Shown: positions 9,060 through 18,245 of the stretch, in pieces
Layout: each line of letters starts with the position of its first letter
Position numbering within the stretch: the first letter of the stretch is position 1
Source: Paraburkholderia caffeinilytica
GTDB lineage: Bacteria; Pseudomonadota; Gammaproteobacteria; Burkholderiales; Burkholderiaceae
Assembly: GCF_003368325.1 (NCBI RefSeq)
Contig: NZ_CP031467.1
Location: forward strand, 1,922,001-1,986,000
Length of the DNA: 64,000 nucleotides
Direction of reading: 5' to 3'
The notes under the pieces: model-generated
Databases searched by the model: none
Told to the model about the DNA's origin: nothing
Seen by the model: the letters and a program-made list of their open reading frames with translations, nothing else
Translations under genes and position numbers: made by a program

Positions 9060-9490
9060 CTCATGCTTTCCGCGGCCGGCTGGGCTGCCATCCGCGCGAT
9101 CTCCGGGGCAATCCCGATCCATGCCTCTTCGAGCGTCGCCAGCAGGCCATCGACCTCGACCAGCATCGCCTCGCTCTGTTTTATGTTGGCTTCGAGCAGC
9201 CGGCGCGACATATAGGTATATAGCGCGTCCAACCGCTCTGCAATCTCGCCGCCCACCTCAAGGTTCAGCGACAGTTGCAGCCCGCTTTCGACGATCTGGA
9301 TCGCCTTGCCGATCGCCTCACCACGAGCCGGCACATTGCCTTGCTGCACATGCATGCGTGCTTGCGCAATCGCTTGCCGTGCCCCCTGATACAACATCAC
9401 GATCAGACGATGCGGACTCGCGCCCATCACCCCTGTCTCGACGCCGACGCGCGCGTACGCATTGGCTCCAGAGTGTCCTGGGGAAAACAT
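9056..9490 (-). CDS. fliS: Flagellin export chaperone FliS
   Basis: The protein has 144 residues with the FliS core: AYARVGVETGVMGASPHRLIVM near the N-terminus, LYQGARQAIAQARMHVQQG, and LNLEVGGEIAERLDALYTYM. FliS binds the C-terminal helices of flagellin to prevent cytoplasmic polymerisation and deliver it to the export gate. AGAGGAGGAG directly precedes the chosen ATG at 9490, so the longer reading frame, which would include the Shine-Dalgarno itself, is rejected. A sigma28-type promoter lies 85-110 bp upstream. It heads fliS-fliT-fliK2-flhB2. Flagellin itself is not in the window. Confidence 0.95.
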   Translation of the reverse strand: MFSPGHSGANAYARVGVETGVMGASPHRLIVMLYQGARQAIAQARMHVQQGNVPARGEAIGKAIQIVESGLQLSLNLEVGGEIAERLDALYTYMSRRLLEANIKQSEAMLVEVDGLLATLEEAWIGIAPEIARMAAQPAAESMR

Positions 9491-9574
9491 CGGCGCTCCT
9501 CCTCTCATCTACAGCGGTTGGTCGTGGCCCCCGTCCGTGCACGCTGCCGCACATGGATTTCTGCCTGTACCTGG

Positions 9575-9602
9575 TTATCGGATAGGCAGCGAGAAAGCTT
9601 TA
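9575..9602 (-). promoter_or_regulatory. Sigma28 (FliA) promoter of fliS operon
   Basis: On the minus strand TAAAGCTT (9595-9602) is followed after 12 bp by TCCGATAA (9575-9582). This differs from the FliA consensus TAAAGTTT-N11-GCCGATAA at two bases and one spacer base. The predicted start is about 75 nt before the fliS ATG. The rest of 9491-9782 holds no gene. A G-rich stretch around 9610-9630 looks only weakly like the class II operator. Confidence 0.75.
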
Positions 9603-9782
9603 GGCCACTGTAAGGGGGAATAAGGGGCGGTATCGCGCTGAGCGCCGCAAGGCCGCCTGCCGCGAAGCGCCTCGAGGCGCGCCGGGCGGACCGTCCTGCC
9701 GTGCAACTACGCAGCATTGCAGCTGGGCGCATGCGTTCGGGCGGGCGGAACAGCCCTGCCGCCCGAGTCGCGTTTACACCGA

Positions 9783-10118
9783 CTACACCGACATCTGCAT
9801 GATGTCGTTATAGGCCGACACCAGTTTGTTGCGCACCTGCAGGCCGAACTGGAAGCCGACGTTGGCCTTCTGCATATCGACCATCACGTCGTTCAGCGAG
9901 ACGTTGGACGCGCCGAGTTCGAACGCCTGCGATTCGCCGATCGCCTTGGTCTGATCGCCGCTGATCTTGTCCAGCGAAGCCTTCAGCGCCGAGGCGAAAC
10001 CGCTGGCCGTCGCCGCGCCGGACTGGTCGGCCACCGAGGTGTTGCTGCCGGCCGCTTGCGCCGCCATCGACTGCATCTGTTGCAGCGCCGACGAGAGCGC
10101 GTTCACGGGCAAAGTCAT
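9783..10118 (-). CDS. fliE: Flagellar hook-basal body protein FliE
   Basis: The protein has 111 residues. The C-terminal two thirds carry the FliE signature: [13 protein letters not shown], then [20 protein letters not shown] and [16 protein letters not shown]. FliE is the periplasmic adaptor joining the MS ring (FliF) to the proximal rod (FlgB). The start is the ATG at 10118, with GGAGAGAA before it. It diverges from fliF, and the two share an operator region. Confidence 0.95.
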   Translation of the reverse strand: MTLPVNALSSALQQMQSMAAQAAGSNTSVADQSGAATASGFASALKASLDKISGDQTKAIGESQAFELGASNVSLNDVMVDMQKANVGFQFGLQVRNKLVSAYNDIMQMSV

Positions 10119-10173
10119 GTTCTCTCCAGGGAATGACGACCGGCATGCCAGAAACCGTACCGATCTGGACGAA

Positions 10174-10235
10174 AGCATAGCAGTGGGTCATCCGGGAAAG
10201 CCCCGAAACTAGGGGGAAAACCCGGCTCTATTCAA
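10174..10235 (-). promoter_or_regulatory. Candidate FlhDC-type class II promoter of fliE
   Basis: Read on the minus strand, GAATA (10229-10233) begins the dyad shared with the fliF promoter. A -10 hexamer TATGCT lies at 10174-10179, 57-62 bp from the motif start. The same spacing recurs in five other flagellar promoters in this window. There is no clear -35 box, as expected for an activator-dependent promoter. Confidence 0.6.
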
Positions 10236-10265
10236 GCAATCGGGTTGAGCCGCGCTGCGGATAAT
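10204..10265 (+). promoter_or_regulatory. Candidate FlhDC-type class II promoter of fliF
   Basis: CGAAACTA (10204-10211) and TATTC (10229-10233) form an imperfect dyad. The -10 hexamer GATAAT is at 10260-10265. The motif-to-hexamer distance is identical to that at flhB, flhF and flgA. The expected leader to the fliF ATG is about 85 nt. Confidence 0.65.
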
Positions 10266-10355
10266 TTCAATGGTGAAAGTCTCTGTCCGCACGCCCGCCG
10301 ACCCTCGGCGCGCCCAAGCGGCAGAACGCAAAGGCATCCCGGAGATACCCGACGC

Positions 10356-12155
10356 ATGGATTCGTCAGCCAACTCTTTGATCAACCCCGACGCCCGCATG
10401 GGCCTCGCCGGCGCGCAGCCGGGCGCCGGCGCTGCCGGCACCGGCCAGGCCGGCGGCGGCGCGGACCTCGGCGGCCTGGGGAGCAACCTGGGCGGCAATT
10501 TCGGCCAGCGTCTGTCTGGGCTCGCGCAAATGCGCGGCAACCCGCGTGCGCCGTTGATTTTCGCGGTCGCGCTGCTGGTCGCCATCGTCGCGGGTCTGTT
10601 CCTGTGGTCGCGCGCACCGGACTACAAGGTGCTCTACAGCAACCTGTCGGACCGCGACGGCGGCGCCATCATCACTGCGCTGCAGGCGGCCAACATCCCC
10701 TACAAGTTCTCCGACGCCGGCGGCGCGATCCTCGTGCCGGCCGAGCAGGTGCATGAAATGCGTCTGCGTCTGGCTTCGCAAGGCCTGCCCAAGAGCGGCT
10801 CGGTCGGCTTCGAGCTGATGGACAACCAGAAGTTCGGCATCAGCCAGTTCGCCGAGCAGATCAATTACCAGCGCGCGCTGGAAGGCGAACTGGAGCGCAC
10901 GGTCGAGTCGATTTCGTCGGTGAAGTCGGCACGCGTGCATCTGGCCATTCCGAAGCCTTCGGTGTTCGTGCGCGACAAGGAAGCGCCGTCTGCTTCCGTG
11001 CTGGTCAACCTTTACCCGGGCCGCGCGCTCGACGAAGGCCAGGTGCTGGCGATCACCCATATGGTGTCCTCGGCGGTGCCGGATATGCCGGTGAAGGGCG
11101 TGACCATCCTCGACCAGGACGGCAACCTGCTGACGCAGCCGTCCACCGGCAGCGGTCTGGACGCCTCGCAACTCAAGTACCGCCAGCAGATCGAGCGCAA
11201 CACCCAGCAACGCATCGACGCGATCCTGTCGCCCCTGTTCGGCTCCGGCAACGCGCATTCGCAGGTCAGTGCGGATATCGACTTCTCGCGCAGCGAGCAG
11301 ACCTCGGAAAACTACGGCCCGAACGGCACCCCGCAGCAGGCGGCGATCCGCAGCCAGCAAACGAGCACCGCCACCGAGATGTCGCAAGCAGCGGCCTCGG
11401 GCGTGCCGGGTGCGTTGTCGAACCAGCCGCCGCAGCCCGCTTCCGCGCCGATCACGGCGAGCAACGGCGCGAGCGGCGTGACCACGACACCGGTCAGCGA
11501 CCGCAAGGATTCGACCACCAACTACGAACTCGACAAGACCGTGCGGCATCTGGAGCGGCCGATGGGCGGTATCAAGCGTCTCTCGGTGGCGGTGGTGGTC
11601 AACTATCTGCGCGTGGTCGACGCCAAGGGCCACGCGACGATGCAACCCGTCACAGCCGACAAGCTCGCGCAGGTCGATCAGCTGGTGAAGGACGCGATGG
11701 GCTTCGACGCGGCGCGCGGCGACTCGGTCAACGTGGTCAACAGCGCGTTCACCGCCGACGTCGACCCGGACGCCGACCTGCCGTGGTGGCGCACGCCGGA
11801 CATGATCGCGCTCGCCAAACAGCTCGCGACCTACCTCGGCATCGCCGCAGTGGCCCTGTTCCTCTACTTCGTGATGGTGAAACCGGCGCTGCGCCGCGCG
11901 TTCCCGCCGCCGGAGCCGGTCGTCGCCGCAGCGCTGCCGTCGCCGGACGAGCCGGTCCTGCTGGACGGCATTCCCGCCGCCGAGCGCGCCAGTGCGGCAG
12001 CCGTCGCCGAACTGGAAAGCGACAGCGAACTGCTCGCGCTGGAAAACTCGAAACACAAATACGAACGGAATCTGGAATTCGCGCGCAACATCGCGCGCCA
12101 GGATCCGAAGATCGTTGCAACCGTCGTGAAAAACTGGGTGACCGATGAGCGCTGA
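10356..12155 (+). CDS. fliF: Flagellar MS-ring protein FliF
   Basis: The protein has 599 residues. There are two membrane segments, at about 68-88 (LIFAVALLVAIVAGLFLW) and 490-510 (YLGIAAVALFLYFVMVKPAL). The periplasmic ring-building part between them includes YKVLYSNLSDRDGGAIITAL and the RBM region IPYKFSDAGGAILVPAEQV. The cytoplasmic C-terminus binds FliG. FliF forms the MS ring that houses the export gate and the rotor. The start at 10356 gives the usual Burkholderia length; an in-frame upstream extension overlaps the promoter and is rejected. First gene of fliFGHIJK; its 3' end overlaps fliG by 11 bp. Confidence 0.97.
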   Translation: MDSSANSLINPDARMGLAGAQPGAGAAGTGQAGGGADLGGLGSNLGGNFGQRLSGLAQMRGNPRAPLIFAVALLVAIVAGLFLWSRAPDYKVLYSNLSDRDGGAIITALQAANIPYKFSDAGGAILVPAEQVHEMRLRLASQGLPKSGSVGFELMDNQKFGISQFAEQINYQRALEGELERTVESISSVKSARVHLAIPKPSVFVRDKEAPSASVLVNLYPGRALDEGQVLAITHMVSSAVPDMPVKGVTILDQDGNLLTQPSTGSGLDASQLKYRQQIERNTQQRIDAILSPLFGSGNAHSQVSADIDFSRSEQTSENYGPNGTPQQAAIRSQQTSTATEMSQAAASGVPGALSNQPPQPASAPITASNGASGVTTTPVSDRKDSTTNYELDKTVRHLERPMGGIKRLSVAVVVNYLRVVDAKGHATMQPVTADKLAQVDQLVKDAMGFDAARGDSVNVVNSAFTADVDPDADLPWWRTPDMIALAKQLATYLGIAAVALFLYFVMVKPALRRAFPPPEPVVAAALPSPDEPVLLDGIPAAERASAAAVAELESDSELLALENSKHKYERNLEFARNIARQDPKIVATVVKNWVTDER

Positions 12156-13140
12156 AGGCGTAATGAAGAGCGCGCTCCTGCTGATGTCGATCGGCGAGGA
12201 AGAAGCCGCGCAGGTGTTCAAATTCCTCGGGCCGCGTGAGGTCCAGAAGATCGGCGTGGCAATGGCCGCGCTGAAGAACATCACGCGCGAGCAGATCGAC
12301 GAGGTTCTGCAGGAGTTCGTGCGCGAGGCCGAGAAGCACACCGCCCTTTCGCTCGATTCGAGCGACTACATCCGTTCGGTGCTGACCAAGGCGCTCGGCG
12401 ACGACAAGGCCGGCGCGATCATCGACCGGATTCTGCAGGGCAGCGATACCAGCGGTATCGAAGGCCTCAAGTGGATGGATTCCGCGGCGGTGGCCGAGCT
12501 CATCAAGAACGAGCACCCGCAGATCATCGCGACCATCCTCGTTCACCTGGACCGCGATCAGGCGTCGGAAATCGTCGCCTGCTTCACCGAGCGTCTGCGC
12601 AACGACGTGCTGCTGCGGATCGCCACGCTCGACGGCATCCAGCCGGCCGCGCTGCGCGAACTCGACGACGTGCTGACGGGCCTCCTGTCCGGCAGCGACA
12701 ACCTCAAGCGCAGCCCGATGGGCGGCATCCGCACGGCGGCCGAAATTCTCAACTTCATGTCGAGCAACCATGAAGAAGGCGTCATCGAGAACGTTCGCCA
12801 ATACGACGCGGAACTCGCACAGAAGATCATTGACCAGATGTTCGTGTTCGAGAACCTGCTCGATCTGGAAGACCGCGCGATCCAGCTGTTGCTGAAGGAA
12901 GTCGAGTCCGAGGCGTTGATCATCTCGCTGAAGGGCGCGCCGCCCGCGCTGCGCCAGAAGTTCCTGTCGAACATGTCGCAACGCGCGGCCGAACTGCTCG
13001 CCGAAGACCTCGATGCGCGCGGCCCGGTCCGCGTCTCCGAAGTCGAGACGCAGCAGCGCCGCATCCTGCAGATCGTGCGCAATCTGGCGGAAAGCGGCCA
13101 GATCGTTCTAGGCGGCAAGGCGGAAGATGCGTATGTCTGA
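12145..13140 (+). CDS. fliG: Flagellar motor switch protein FliG
   Basis: The protein has 331 residues, normal for FliG. The N-terminal FliF-binding part starts MSAEGVMKSALLLMSIGEEEAAQVF. The middle domain contains the EHPQ motif (NEHPQIIATILVHL). The C-terminal torque domain contains DLLELEDR-like FENLLDLEDRAIQLL and the charged helix near SNMSQRAAELLAEDLDARG. FliG couples the MotAB stator to the rotor. Overlaps with both fliF and fliH suggest translational coupling. Confidence 0.97.
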   Translation: MSAEGVMKSALLLMSIGEEEAAQVFKFLGPREVQKIGVAMAALKNITREQIDEVLQEFVREAEKHTALSLDSSDYIRSVLTKALGDDKAGAIIDRILQGSDTSGIEGLKWMDSAAVAELIKNEHPQIIATILVHLDRDQASEIVACFTERLRNDVLLRIATLDGIQPAALRELDDVLTGLLSGSDNLKRSPMGGIRTAAEILNFMSSNHEEGVIENVRQYDAELAQKIIDQMFVFENLLDLEDRAIQLLLKEVESEALIISLKGAPPALRQKFLSNMSQRAAELLAEDLDARGPVRVSEVETQQRRILQIVRNLAESGQIVLGGKAEDAYV

Positions 13141-13810
13141 TCAGAACTCCGCGGCGAAGGAGAGCCTCTCGGCCTACCAGCGCTGGGAGATGGCCTCGTT
13201 CGATCCGGTGCCGCCCGCACCGCCCGAGGCCGAAGTCGACGACGGCGCGTTCGAAGCCGAACTCGAACGTCTGCGCGACGCCGCGCATGCGCAGGGCGTT
13301 GCGACGGGTCACGTGGCCGGACAGGCGCTCGGTTATCAGGCCGGTTACGAGCAAGGTCACGCCCAGGGTTTCGCGCAGGGCCAGAGCGAAGCGCGTGAAG
13401 AAGCGGCACGCCTTGCCGCGCTGGCCGAAACCTTCAAGGCGGCGCTCGACGGCACGCAAGGCGCGATCGCCGAGACGCTGGTCGCGTTGGCGCTGGACAT
13501 CGCCCAACAGGTGGTGCGCCAGCACGTGCAGCACGATCCGACCGCGCTGATTGCCGCCGCCCGCGAGGTGCTGGCCACCGAACCGGCGCTGATCGGTGCG
13601 CCTGCGCTGATCGTCAGCCCCGCCGATCTGCCGGTCGTCGAAGCCTATCTGATGGAAGAACTGCAAACGCGCGGCTGGACCGTGCGTACCGATCCGTCGG
13701 TCGAGCGCGGCGGCTGCCGCGCGCAAGCCGGCACCGGCGAGGTCGACGCCGGCATCGACACGCGCTGGGAGCGCGTCGCCGCCGCACTCGGCAAGGTGAG
13801 CACATGGTGA
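13133..13810 (+). CDS. fliH: Flagellar assembly protein FliH
   Basis: The protein has 225 residues from the ATG at 13133; a second in-frame ATG lies at 13127. GGCGGAAG fits the 13133 start better. A Gly-x-x-x-Gly-like helical stretch ([24 protein letters not shown], quoted only in part: [18 protein letters not shown]) is typical of FliH, as is the C-terminal ATPase-regulator domain ([17 protein letters not shown]). FliH is the peripheral-stalk-like regulator that holds FliI at the C ring. It overlaps fliG and fliI at both ends. Confidence 0.93.
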   Translation: MSDQNSAAKESLSAYQRWEMASFDPVPPAPPEAEVDDGAFEAELERLRDAAHAQGVATGHVAGQALGYQAGYEQGHAQGFAQGQSEAREEAARLAALAETFKAALDGTQGAIAETLVALALDIAQQVVRQHVQHDPTALIAAAREVLATEPALIGAPALIVSPADLPVVEAYLMEELQTRGWTVRTDPSVERGGCRAQAGTGEVDAGIDTRWERVAAALGKVSTW

Positions 13811-15504
13811 AGCCGACCCTCGAAGAGATCCGCGCCAGCGATCTGACGCCGCTCGAACGCGAGCTGGCGCTGGCGTCGTTCGGCGCCGAGGCGCTGGCGG
13901 AAGTGCCGGCTGCGGTGACGCCCGCCGCGGCTGCCGTCGCGGCCATCGACGCCGCGCTGCGCGATCAGGGCACCGGGCATCCGCGCGCCGGGAACCCGGC
14001 GAAGGGCGCGGCGAAGGGCGCGGCGGCAAAAGGTGAATCCGCCGCAGCGAGCCGCGAGTCCGCCGCTTCTTCGAAACCCGCTTCACCCCCTCCCGCCCCT
14101 GTTCCGTACGATCCCGCGCTCGACAGCAATCCGCACATGCAAGCCTGGCGCGGCCGGCTCGACGCGCTGCGCGCCCGCAACGCAATCGCCAAGCCGATGC
14201 GCGCTTGCGGACGTCTGACGCGCGCCGCCGGTCTGGTGCTGGAGGCGGTCGGTCTGCGCCTGTCGGTGGGCGCCGAAGTGATGATCGAACTGCCGTTCGG
14301 CAGTTCTCTGCAGATGGCCGAAGCCGAAGTCGTCGGTTTTTCCGGCGACAAGCTGTTTCTGATGCCGACCACCGAAGTGATCGGCCTTCTTCCAGGCGCC
14401 CGCGTGTATCCGCTCGAAAGCGCGCCTATCGCCGATCCGATGGCGGGCGCCAAGCGCCTGCCGGTCGGCTGGGAATTGCTCGGCCGCGTGCTGGACGCGT
14501 CCGGCCGTCCGCTCGACGGCCTTGGCCCGCTCGGCGCGCATGCCGATGCGCCGCTGTCCGCGCCGGTCATCAATCCGCTGAACCGCGAGCCGATTCACAA
14601 GGTGCTCGACGTCGGCGTGCGCGCGATCAACGCGCTCCTGACCGTCGGCCGCGGCCAGCGCATGGGCCTGTTCGCCGGTTCGGGCGTCGGTAAGTCGGTG
14701 CTGCTCGGCACGATGGCGCGCTACACCAGCGCCGAGGTGATCGTGATCGGCCTGATCGGCGAACGCGGCCGCGAAGTGAAGGAATTCATCGAACAGATTC
14801 TCGGCGAGGAAGGTCTCGCGCGCTCGGTCGTCGTCGCCGCGCCGGCCGACGTCTCGCCGCTGCTACGGATGCAGGCCGCGTCGTACTCGACCTCGCTCGC
14901 CGAATATTTCCGCGACCAGGGCAAGCACGTGCTGCTGCTGATGGATTCGCTGACCCGCTACGCAATGGCGCAGCGCGAAATCGCGCTCGCCGTCGGCGAA
15001 CCGCCCGCCACCAAGGGGTATCCGCCTTCGGTGTTCGCCAAACTGCCGGCGCTCGTCGAGCGGACCGGCAACGGCCCGGCGGGCGGCGGCTCGATCACCG
15101 CGTTCTACACCGTGCTGACCGAAGGCGACGACCAGCAGGATCCGATCGCCGATTCCGCGCGCGCGATTCTCGACGGCCACATCGTACTGTCGCGCTCGCT
15201 CGCCGAGGCCGGCCACTATCCGGCGATCGACATCGAAGCGTCGATTAGCCGGGCAATGACCGCGCTGATCGACGATAGACATCTCGAGAAAACGCGTATG
15301 TTCAAGCAAATGCTGTCGCGCTATCAGCGCAACCGCGACCTGATCAACGTCGGCGCCTATTCGAGCGGGCGCGACGCGCTGCTGGACCGCGCGATTGCGC
15401 TGTATCCGCGGATGGAAGCGTTTTTGCAGCAAGGTTTTCGTGAATGCGCGAACTTTGAGCCGAGTCTCGAAATGCTGGACGCTCTGTTTGCCCAAGGAGG
15501 CTGA
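13804..15504 (+). CDS. fliI: Flagellum-specific ATPase FliI (with long N-terminal extension)
   Basis: The protein has 566 residues, about 100 more than typical FliI. Walker A is [15 protein letters not shown]. Walker B and the active site lie in [19 protein letters not shown], followed by [18 protein letters not shown], the export-ATPase signature. FliI energises unfolding and release of chaperone-bound substrates at the export gate. The first ~25 residues ([20 protein letters not shown]) are helical, then a Lys/Ala/Ser/Pro-rich linker of ~75 residues with [11 protein letters not shown] precedes the beta-barrel domain. The start overlaps fliH, so the extension is likely real. Confidence 0.95.
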   Translation: MVKPTLEEIRASDLTPLERELALASFGAEALAEVPAAVTPAAAAVAAIDAALRDQGTGHPRAGNPAKGAAKGAAAKGESAAASRESAASSKPASPPPAPVPYDPALDSNPHMQAWRGRLDALRARNAIAKPMRACGRLTRAAGLVLEAVGLRLSVGAEVMIELPFGSSLQMAEAEVVGFSGDKLFLMPTTEVIGLLPGARVYPLESAPIADPMAGAKRLPVGWELLGRVLDASGRPLDGLGPLGAHADAPLSAPVINPLNREPIHKVLDVGVRAINALLTVGRGQRMGLFAGSGVGKSVLLGTMARYTSAEVIVIGLIGERGREVKEFIEQILGEEGLARSVVVAAPADVSPLLRMQAASYSTSLAEYFRDQGKHVLLLMDSLTRYAMAQREIALAVGEPPATKGYPPSVFAKLPALVERTGNGPAGGGSITAFYTVLTEGDDQQDPIADSARAILDGHIVLSRSLAEAGHYPAIDIEASISRAMTALIDDRHLEKTRMFKQMLSRYQRNRDLINVGAYSSGRDALLDRAIALYPRMEAFLQQGFRECANFEPSLEMLDALFAQGG

Positions 15505-15506
15505 CG

Positions 15507-15956
15507 ATGGCGAAACACTTTCCGATCAAGACACTCATCGGCCTGGCTCAGGACGATGTGGACGCCGCCGCACAACGTCTGGGCCGCGCGCAGCGCGAGC
15601 GCAACGACGTGCAGTCGCAGCTTGATTCGCTGGTGCAGTACCGCGACGAATATCACGCGCGTTTCACGGCGACCGCTCAGACTGGCATGCCCGCCGGCAA
15701 CATGCGCAATTTCCAGGCATTCATCGACACGCTCGACGCCGCCATCGAACAGCAGCGCAACCTGCTGGTGACGGCCAATGCGCGGGTCGAGGCTGCCAAG
15801 CCCGATTGGCAACGCCAGAAACAGAAGCTCGGCTCGTATGAAGTGCTGCAGGCGCGGGGCGACGCAGCCGAAGCGAGAACCTTGGCGCGGCGCGATCAGC
15901 GCGATTCCGACGAACACGCCGCCCGCATTCTGAGGATGCGCGCCGAGGGCGTCTGA
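15507..15956 (+). CDS. fliJ: Flagellar export protein FliJ
   Basis: The protein has 149 residues and is almost entirely coiled coil, beginning MAKHFPIKTLIGLAQDDVDAAA. The family pattern of two antiparallel helices is seen, with QSQLDSLVQYRDEYHARF in the middle. FliJ resembles the gamma subunit of F-type ATPases, sits in the FliI hexamer pore and contacts FlhA. It starts 2 bp after the fliI stop, with AAGGAGG inside the end of fliI as the ribosome-binding site. Confidence 0.94.
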   Translation: MAKHFPIKTLIGLAQDDVDAAAQRLGRAQRERNDVQSQLDSLVQYRDEYHARFTATAQTGMPAGNMRNFQAFIDTLDAAIEQQRNLLVTANARVEAAKPDWQRQKQKLGSYEVLQARGDAAEARTLARRDQRDSDEHAARILRMRAEGV

Positions 15957-16017
15957 CACGCCTCTTCGCCGCCTCGATTGACCGAACACCCCGTTTGACG
16001 GATTGACAGGATTCCCT

Positions 16018-17697
16018 ATGTCGCTTCTTTCGCAGATCGGCTCACTGCTCGGCTCCGCCAGCAGCACATCCACTAGCGCGGCCATGGCTGCGGCGGCGAA
16101 TGCCAAGCCGTTTTCGCAAACCTTGCAGCAGAGCATCGACCAGCAAATCAACGCGGCCGCGCAGAGTGCGAGCCAGCCGCAGGCGTCGTCGTTCTTTTCG
16201 GCTGCGTCCGCCGCGTCTTCGGCGGCTTCGGCGTCCTCCGCGCCCTCGGCGGATTCGGCGTCCTCCGCGCCCTCGGCGGATTCGTCGAGCGTGCATGACG
16301 CACCGCCGCCGCCCGATGCTTCGACAGACAGCCCGGATGCCGCGAGCAGCAGCACGGACGACAGCAGTTCGACGAGCGCTTCCTCATCCGATTCGTCGTC
16401 CGCGTCGTCGTCGGCTTCGTCGGCTTCGTCGGCTTCGTCGGCTTCGTCGGCTTCGTCAGCTTCGTCGTCTTCGGCTTCATCGTCCGCGTCGTCTGGTAAT
16501 ACGCAGCAGGCTTCGACCGGCCAGACCGATGCGCCGCCCGCGAAGTCCGGCAACGCGGCCGCGCAGACCGATGCGGGCACGGCAGCGGCGGCGGCCGCCG
16601 CTCAGGCGCAAGCGCAGGCTCAAGCCCAGGCTCAAGCTCAAGCCCTGGCCAACACGAATAGCGCCACCGACCCGGCGACCGCCGATCCCGCCGCGGCACT
16701 GACTGACGCCGCGACCACGCTGCCCGGCACGGGCACGGACGCCACGACGGGCACCGCCACGGGCAAAAAGACGGGCGCGACCGATGCGAAGTCGGCGCAG
16801 GACGCCTTGCAAGCAGCCTTGGCCGCGCTGGCGGGCCAAGGCGTGGTTCCGGCGCAAGCGCTGGCGAGTGGCGCGGCGGCCAACACCGCGACGGCGGCAA
16901 GCGGGTTGGGCACTGACGCGAGCAACGGACTCAACGGAACCGCGGACGGCAAGACGCTTGCGGCCGGTTTGTTCGGTGACGGCAAGGGATCGAGCGCGGG
17001 CAAGACCGCGTTGACGGCGGCGGCGATGACGATGGCGGACCCATCGGCGGCGGCGAAGGCTACGGCTGACGCGCTGAGCGCGACGGCGGCCGGTGGTATG
17101 CAGGCTGACAATCTGGCGTCCTTCAAGAGTGCGGCCGATGCCGCGACGGCTGCACTGGCAGCCGGCCAGGCTGCGGCGAGCGCCGCGAGTACGACGGCGG
17201 CCGTGCAGACGACCGGTAACGCCGGTGCTGCCGAAGTGGCGAATACGTTGTCGCCGCAGGTGGGCACGACGGACTGGGAAGACGCGTTGAGCCAGAAGGT
17301 GGTGTTTTTGTCGAATGGGCATTCGCAAAGCGCCGAGCTGACTTTGAATCCGAAGGATCTGGGGCCGCTGCAGGTTGTGTTGCAGGTTGCCGACAACCAT
17401 GCGCATGCGTTGTTTGTGTCGCAGCACCAGCAGGTGCGGGAGGCTGTCGAGGCGGCGTTACCGAAGCTTCGCGAGGCGATGGAGTCCAATGGGATTGGGC
17501 TGGGGAGCGCCAGTGTTAGCGATGGGTTTGCCCGGCAGGGCGGGCAGCAGCAGAGTGCCGACTCGGGGCGCTCAGGGGCGCGCGGGGGCAGCGCGGGGAG
17601 TTTTGCCGGCGGCGCTGGGGCGGGTTCTGATTCTGATTCCGGCGTGGCTGGTGTTGCCGTGCGGCGGACTGTGGGGTTGGTGGATACGTTTGCTTGA
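16018..17697 (+). CDS. fliK: Flagellar hook-length control protein FliK
   Basis: The protein has 559 residues. The C-terminal FliK domain is clear at about 425-495: ELTLNPKDLGPLQVVLQVAD, ALFVSQHQQVREAVEAALPK, LREAMESNGIGLGSASVSDG. The long N-terminal ruler region is Ala/Ser/Thr-rich and low in complexity; around residues 120-160 it runs as repeated SSAS units, and a 27-bp block is tandemly duplicated at about 16228-16281. FliK is secreted, measures hook length and triggers FlhB switching. The ATG at 16018 fits the family N-terminus (MSLLSQIGSLLG). It ends the fliF operon; the repeat element begins right after the stop. Confidence 0.93.
   Translation: MSLLSQIGSLLGSASSTSTSAAMAAAANAKPFSQTLQQSIDQQINAAAQSASQPQASSFFSAASAASSAASASSAPSADSASSAPSADSSSVHDAPPPPDASTDSPDAASSSTDDSSSTSASSSDSSSASSSASSASSASSASSASSASSSSASSSASSGNTQQASTGQTDAPPAKSGNAAAQTDAGTAAAAAAAQAQAQAQAQAQAQALANTNSATDPATADPAAALTDAATTLPGTGTDATTGTATGKKTGATDAKSAQDALQAALAALAGQGVVPAQALASGAAANTATAASGLGTDASNGLNGTADGKTLAAGLFGDGKGSSAGKTALTAAAMTMADPSAAAKATADALSATAAGGMQADNLASFKSAADAATAALAAGQAAASAASTTAAVQTTGNAGAAEVANTLSPQVGTTDWEDALSQKVVFLSNGHSQSAELTLNPKDLGPLQVVLQVADNHAHALFVSQHQQVREAVEAALPKLREAMESNGIGLGSASVSDGFARQGGQQQSADSGRSGARGGSAGSFAGGAGAGSDSDSGVAGVAVRRTVGLVDTFA
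16228..16281 (+). repeat. 27-bp in-frame tandem duplication inside fliK
   Basis: Two adjacent copies of a 27-bp block encode ASSAPSADS-like units. The unit is a multiple of three, so gain or loss changes protein length without a frameshift. Confidence 0.7.
16405..16465 (+). repeat. Short-unit Ser/Ala-coding tandem repeat in fliK
   Basis: A run of TCGGCT-type units with TCG and TCT interruptions encodes repeated Ser-Ala-Ser. It lies in the non-conserved ruler part of FliK and stays in frame. Confidence 0.65.
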
Positions 17698-17919
17698 GCG
17701 GGGGTTTTTGCCTGTTCGGCGGTTGTTGTTTTTGTTTGGCTGTTTGGCTGTTTGGCTGTGGTGGTGGGCCTTGCTTGAGCTGGGTGCCTGCTCGGTGCGC
17801 TCTTGTCTGCGCGTTCTTGTCTGTATGCCCGCGGCGTCGGCCTTTCCTTGATCTGGATTTGGTGCCTTTCCTTGATTTGCTAGTGGTCTATTAGCGTTCG
17901 CCCCTGTGCGGGGCAGGCA

Positions 17920-17953
17920 CCTACTTTCTTTGCCGCCGCAAAGAAAGTAGGCA
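17920..17953. repeat. Hairpin in left arm of inverted-repeat element
   Basis: CCTACTTTCTTTGC pairs perfectly over 14 bp with GCAAAGAAAGTAGG across a CGCC loop. The right arm carries the counterpart at about 18660-18690 with different stem bases that still pair, which argues for structure being maintained. Confidence 0.7.
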
Positions 17954-18245
17954 AAGAAAGCGGCTCACACCGCTAATGCCAAGCGGGCACCGTAGCCTGC
18001 AACGGGTAGTGGTGCATCTGGAATCCGTGCTCGCGCCCCTGCGTTCGCGTGTGACAAGGGACTCATCAGTTCCCACTCCGCACTGCGTGCGTCGCGGACG
18101 GGTCTGCATGGGAAACCAGCGGCTTCGTTTGAGTGTCGTGGGAGCCATCGGCTTCGCCTCGGCGACGCGCCTCCGTACTCATAAGGGAACCCACACTTCA
18201 ATTGATTTGTCGGTGTGCCGCAATCACCGCCACGGTCACGCCCCC

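Noticed and set aside
9603..9640. Class II operator upstream of fliS
   Set aside because: GATA and TTACAG fall at the right places, but the second half-site is poor and no -10 fits. The sigma28 promoter explains the operon better.
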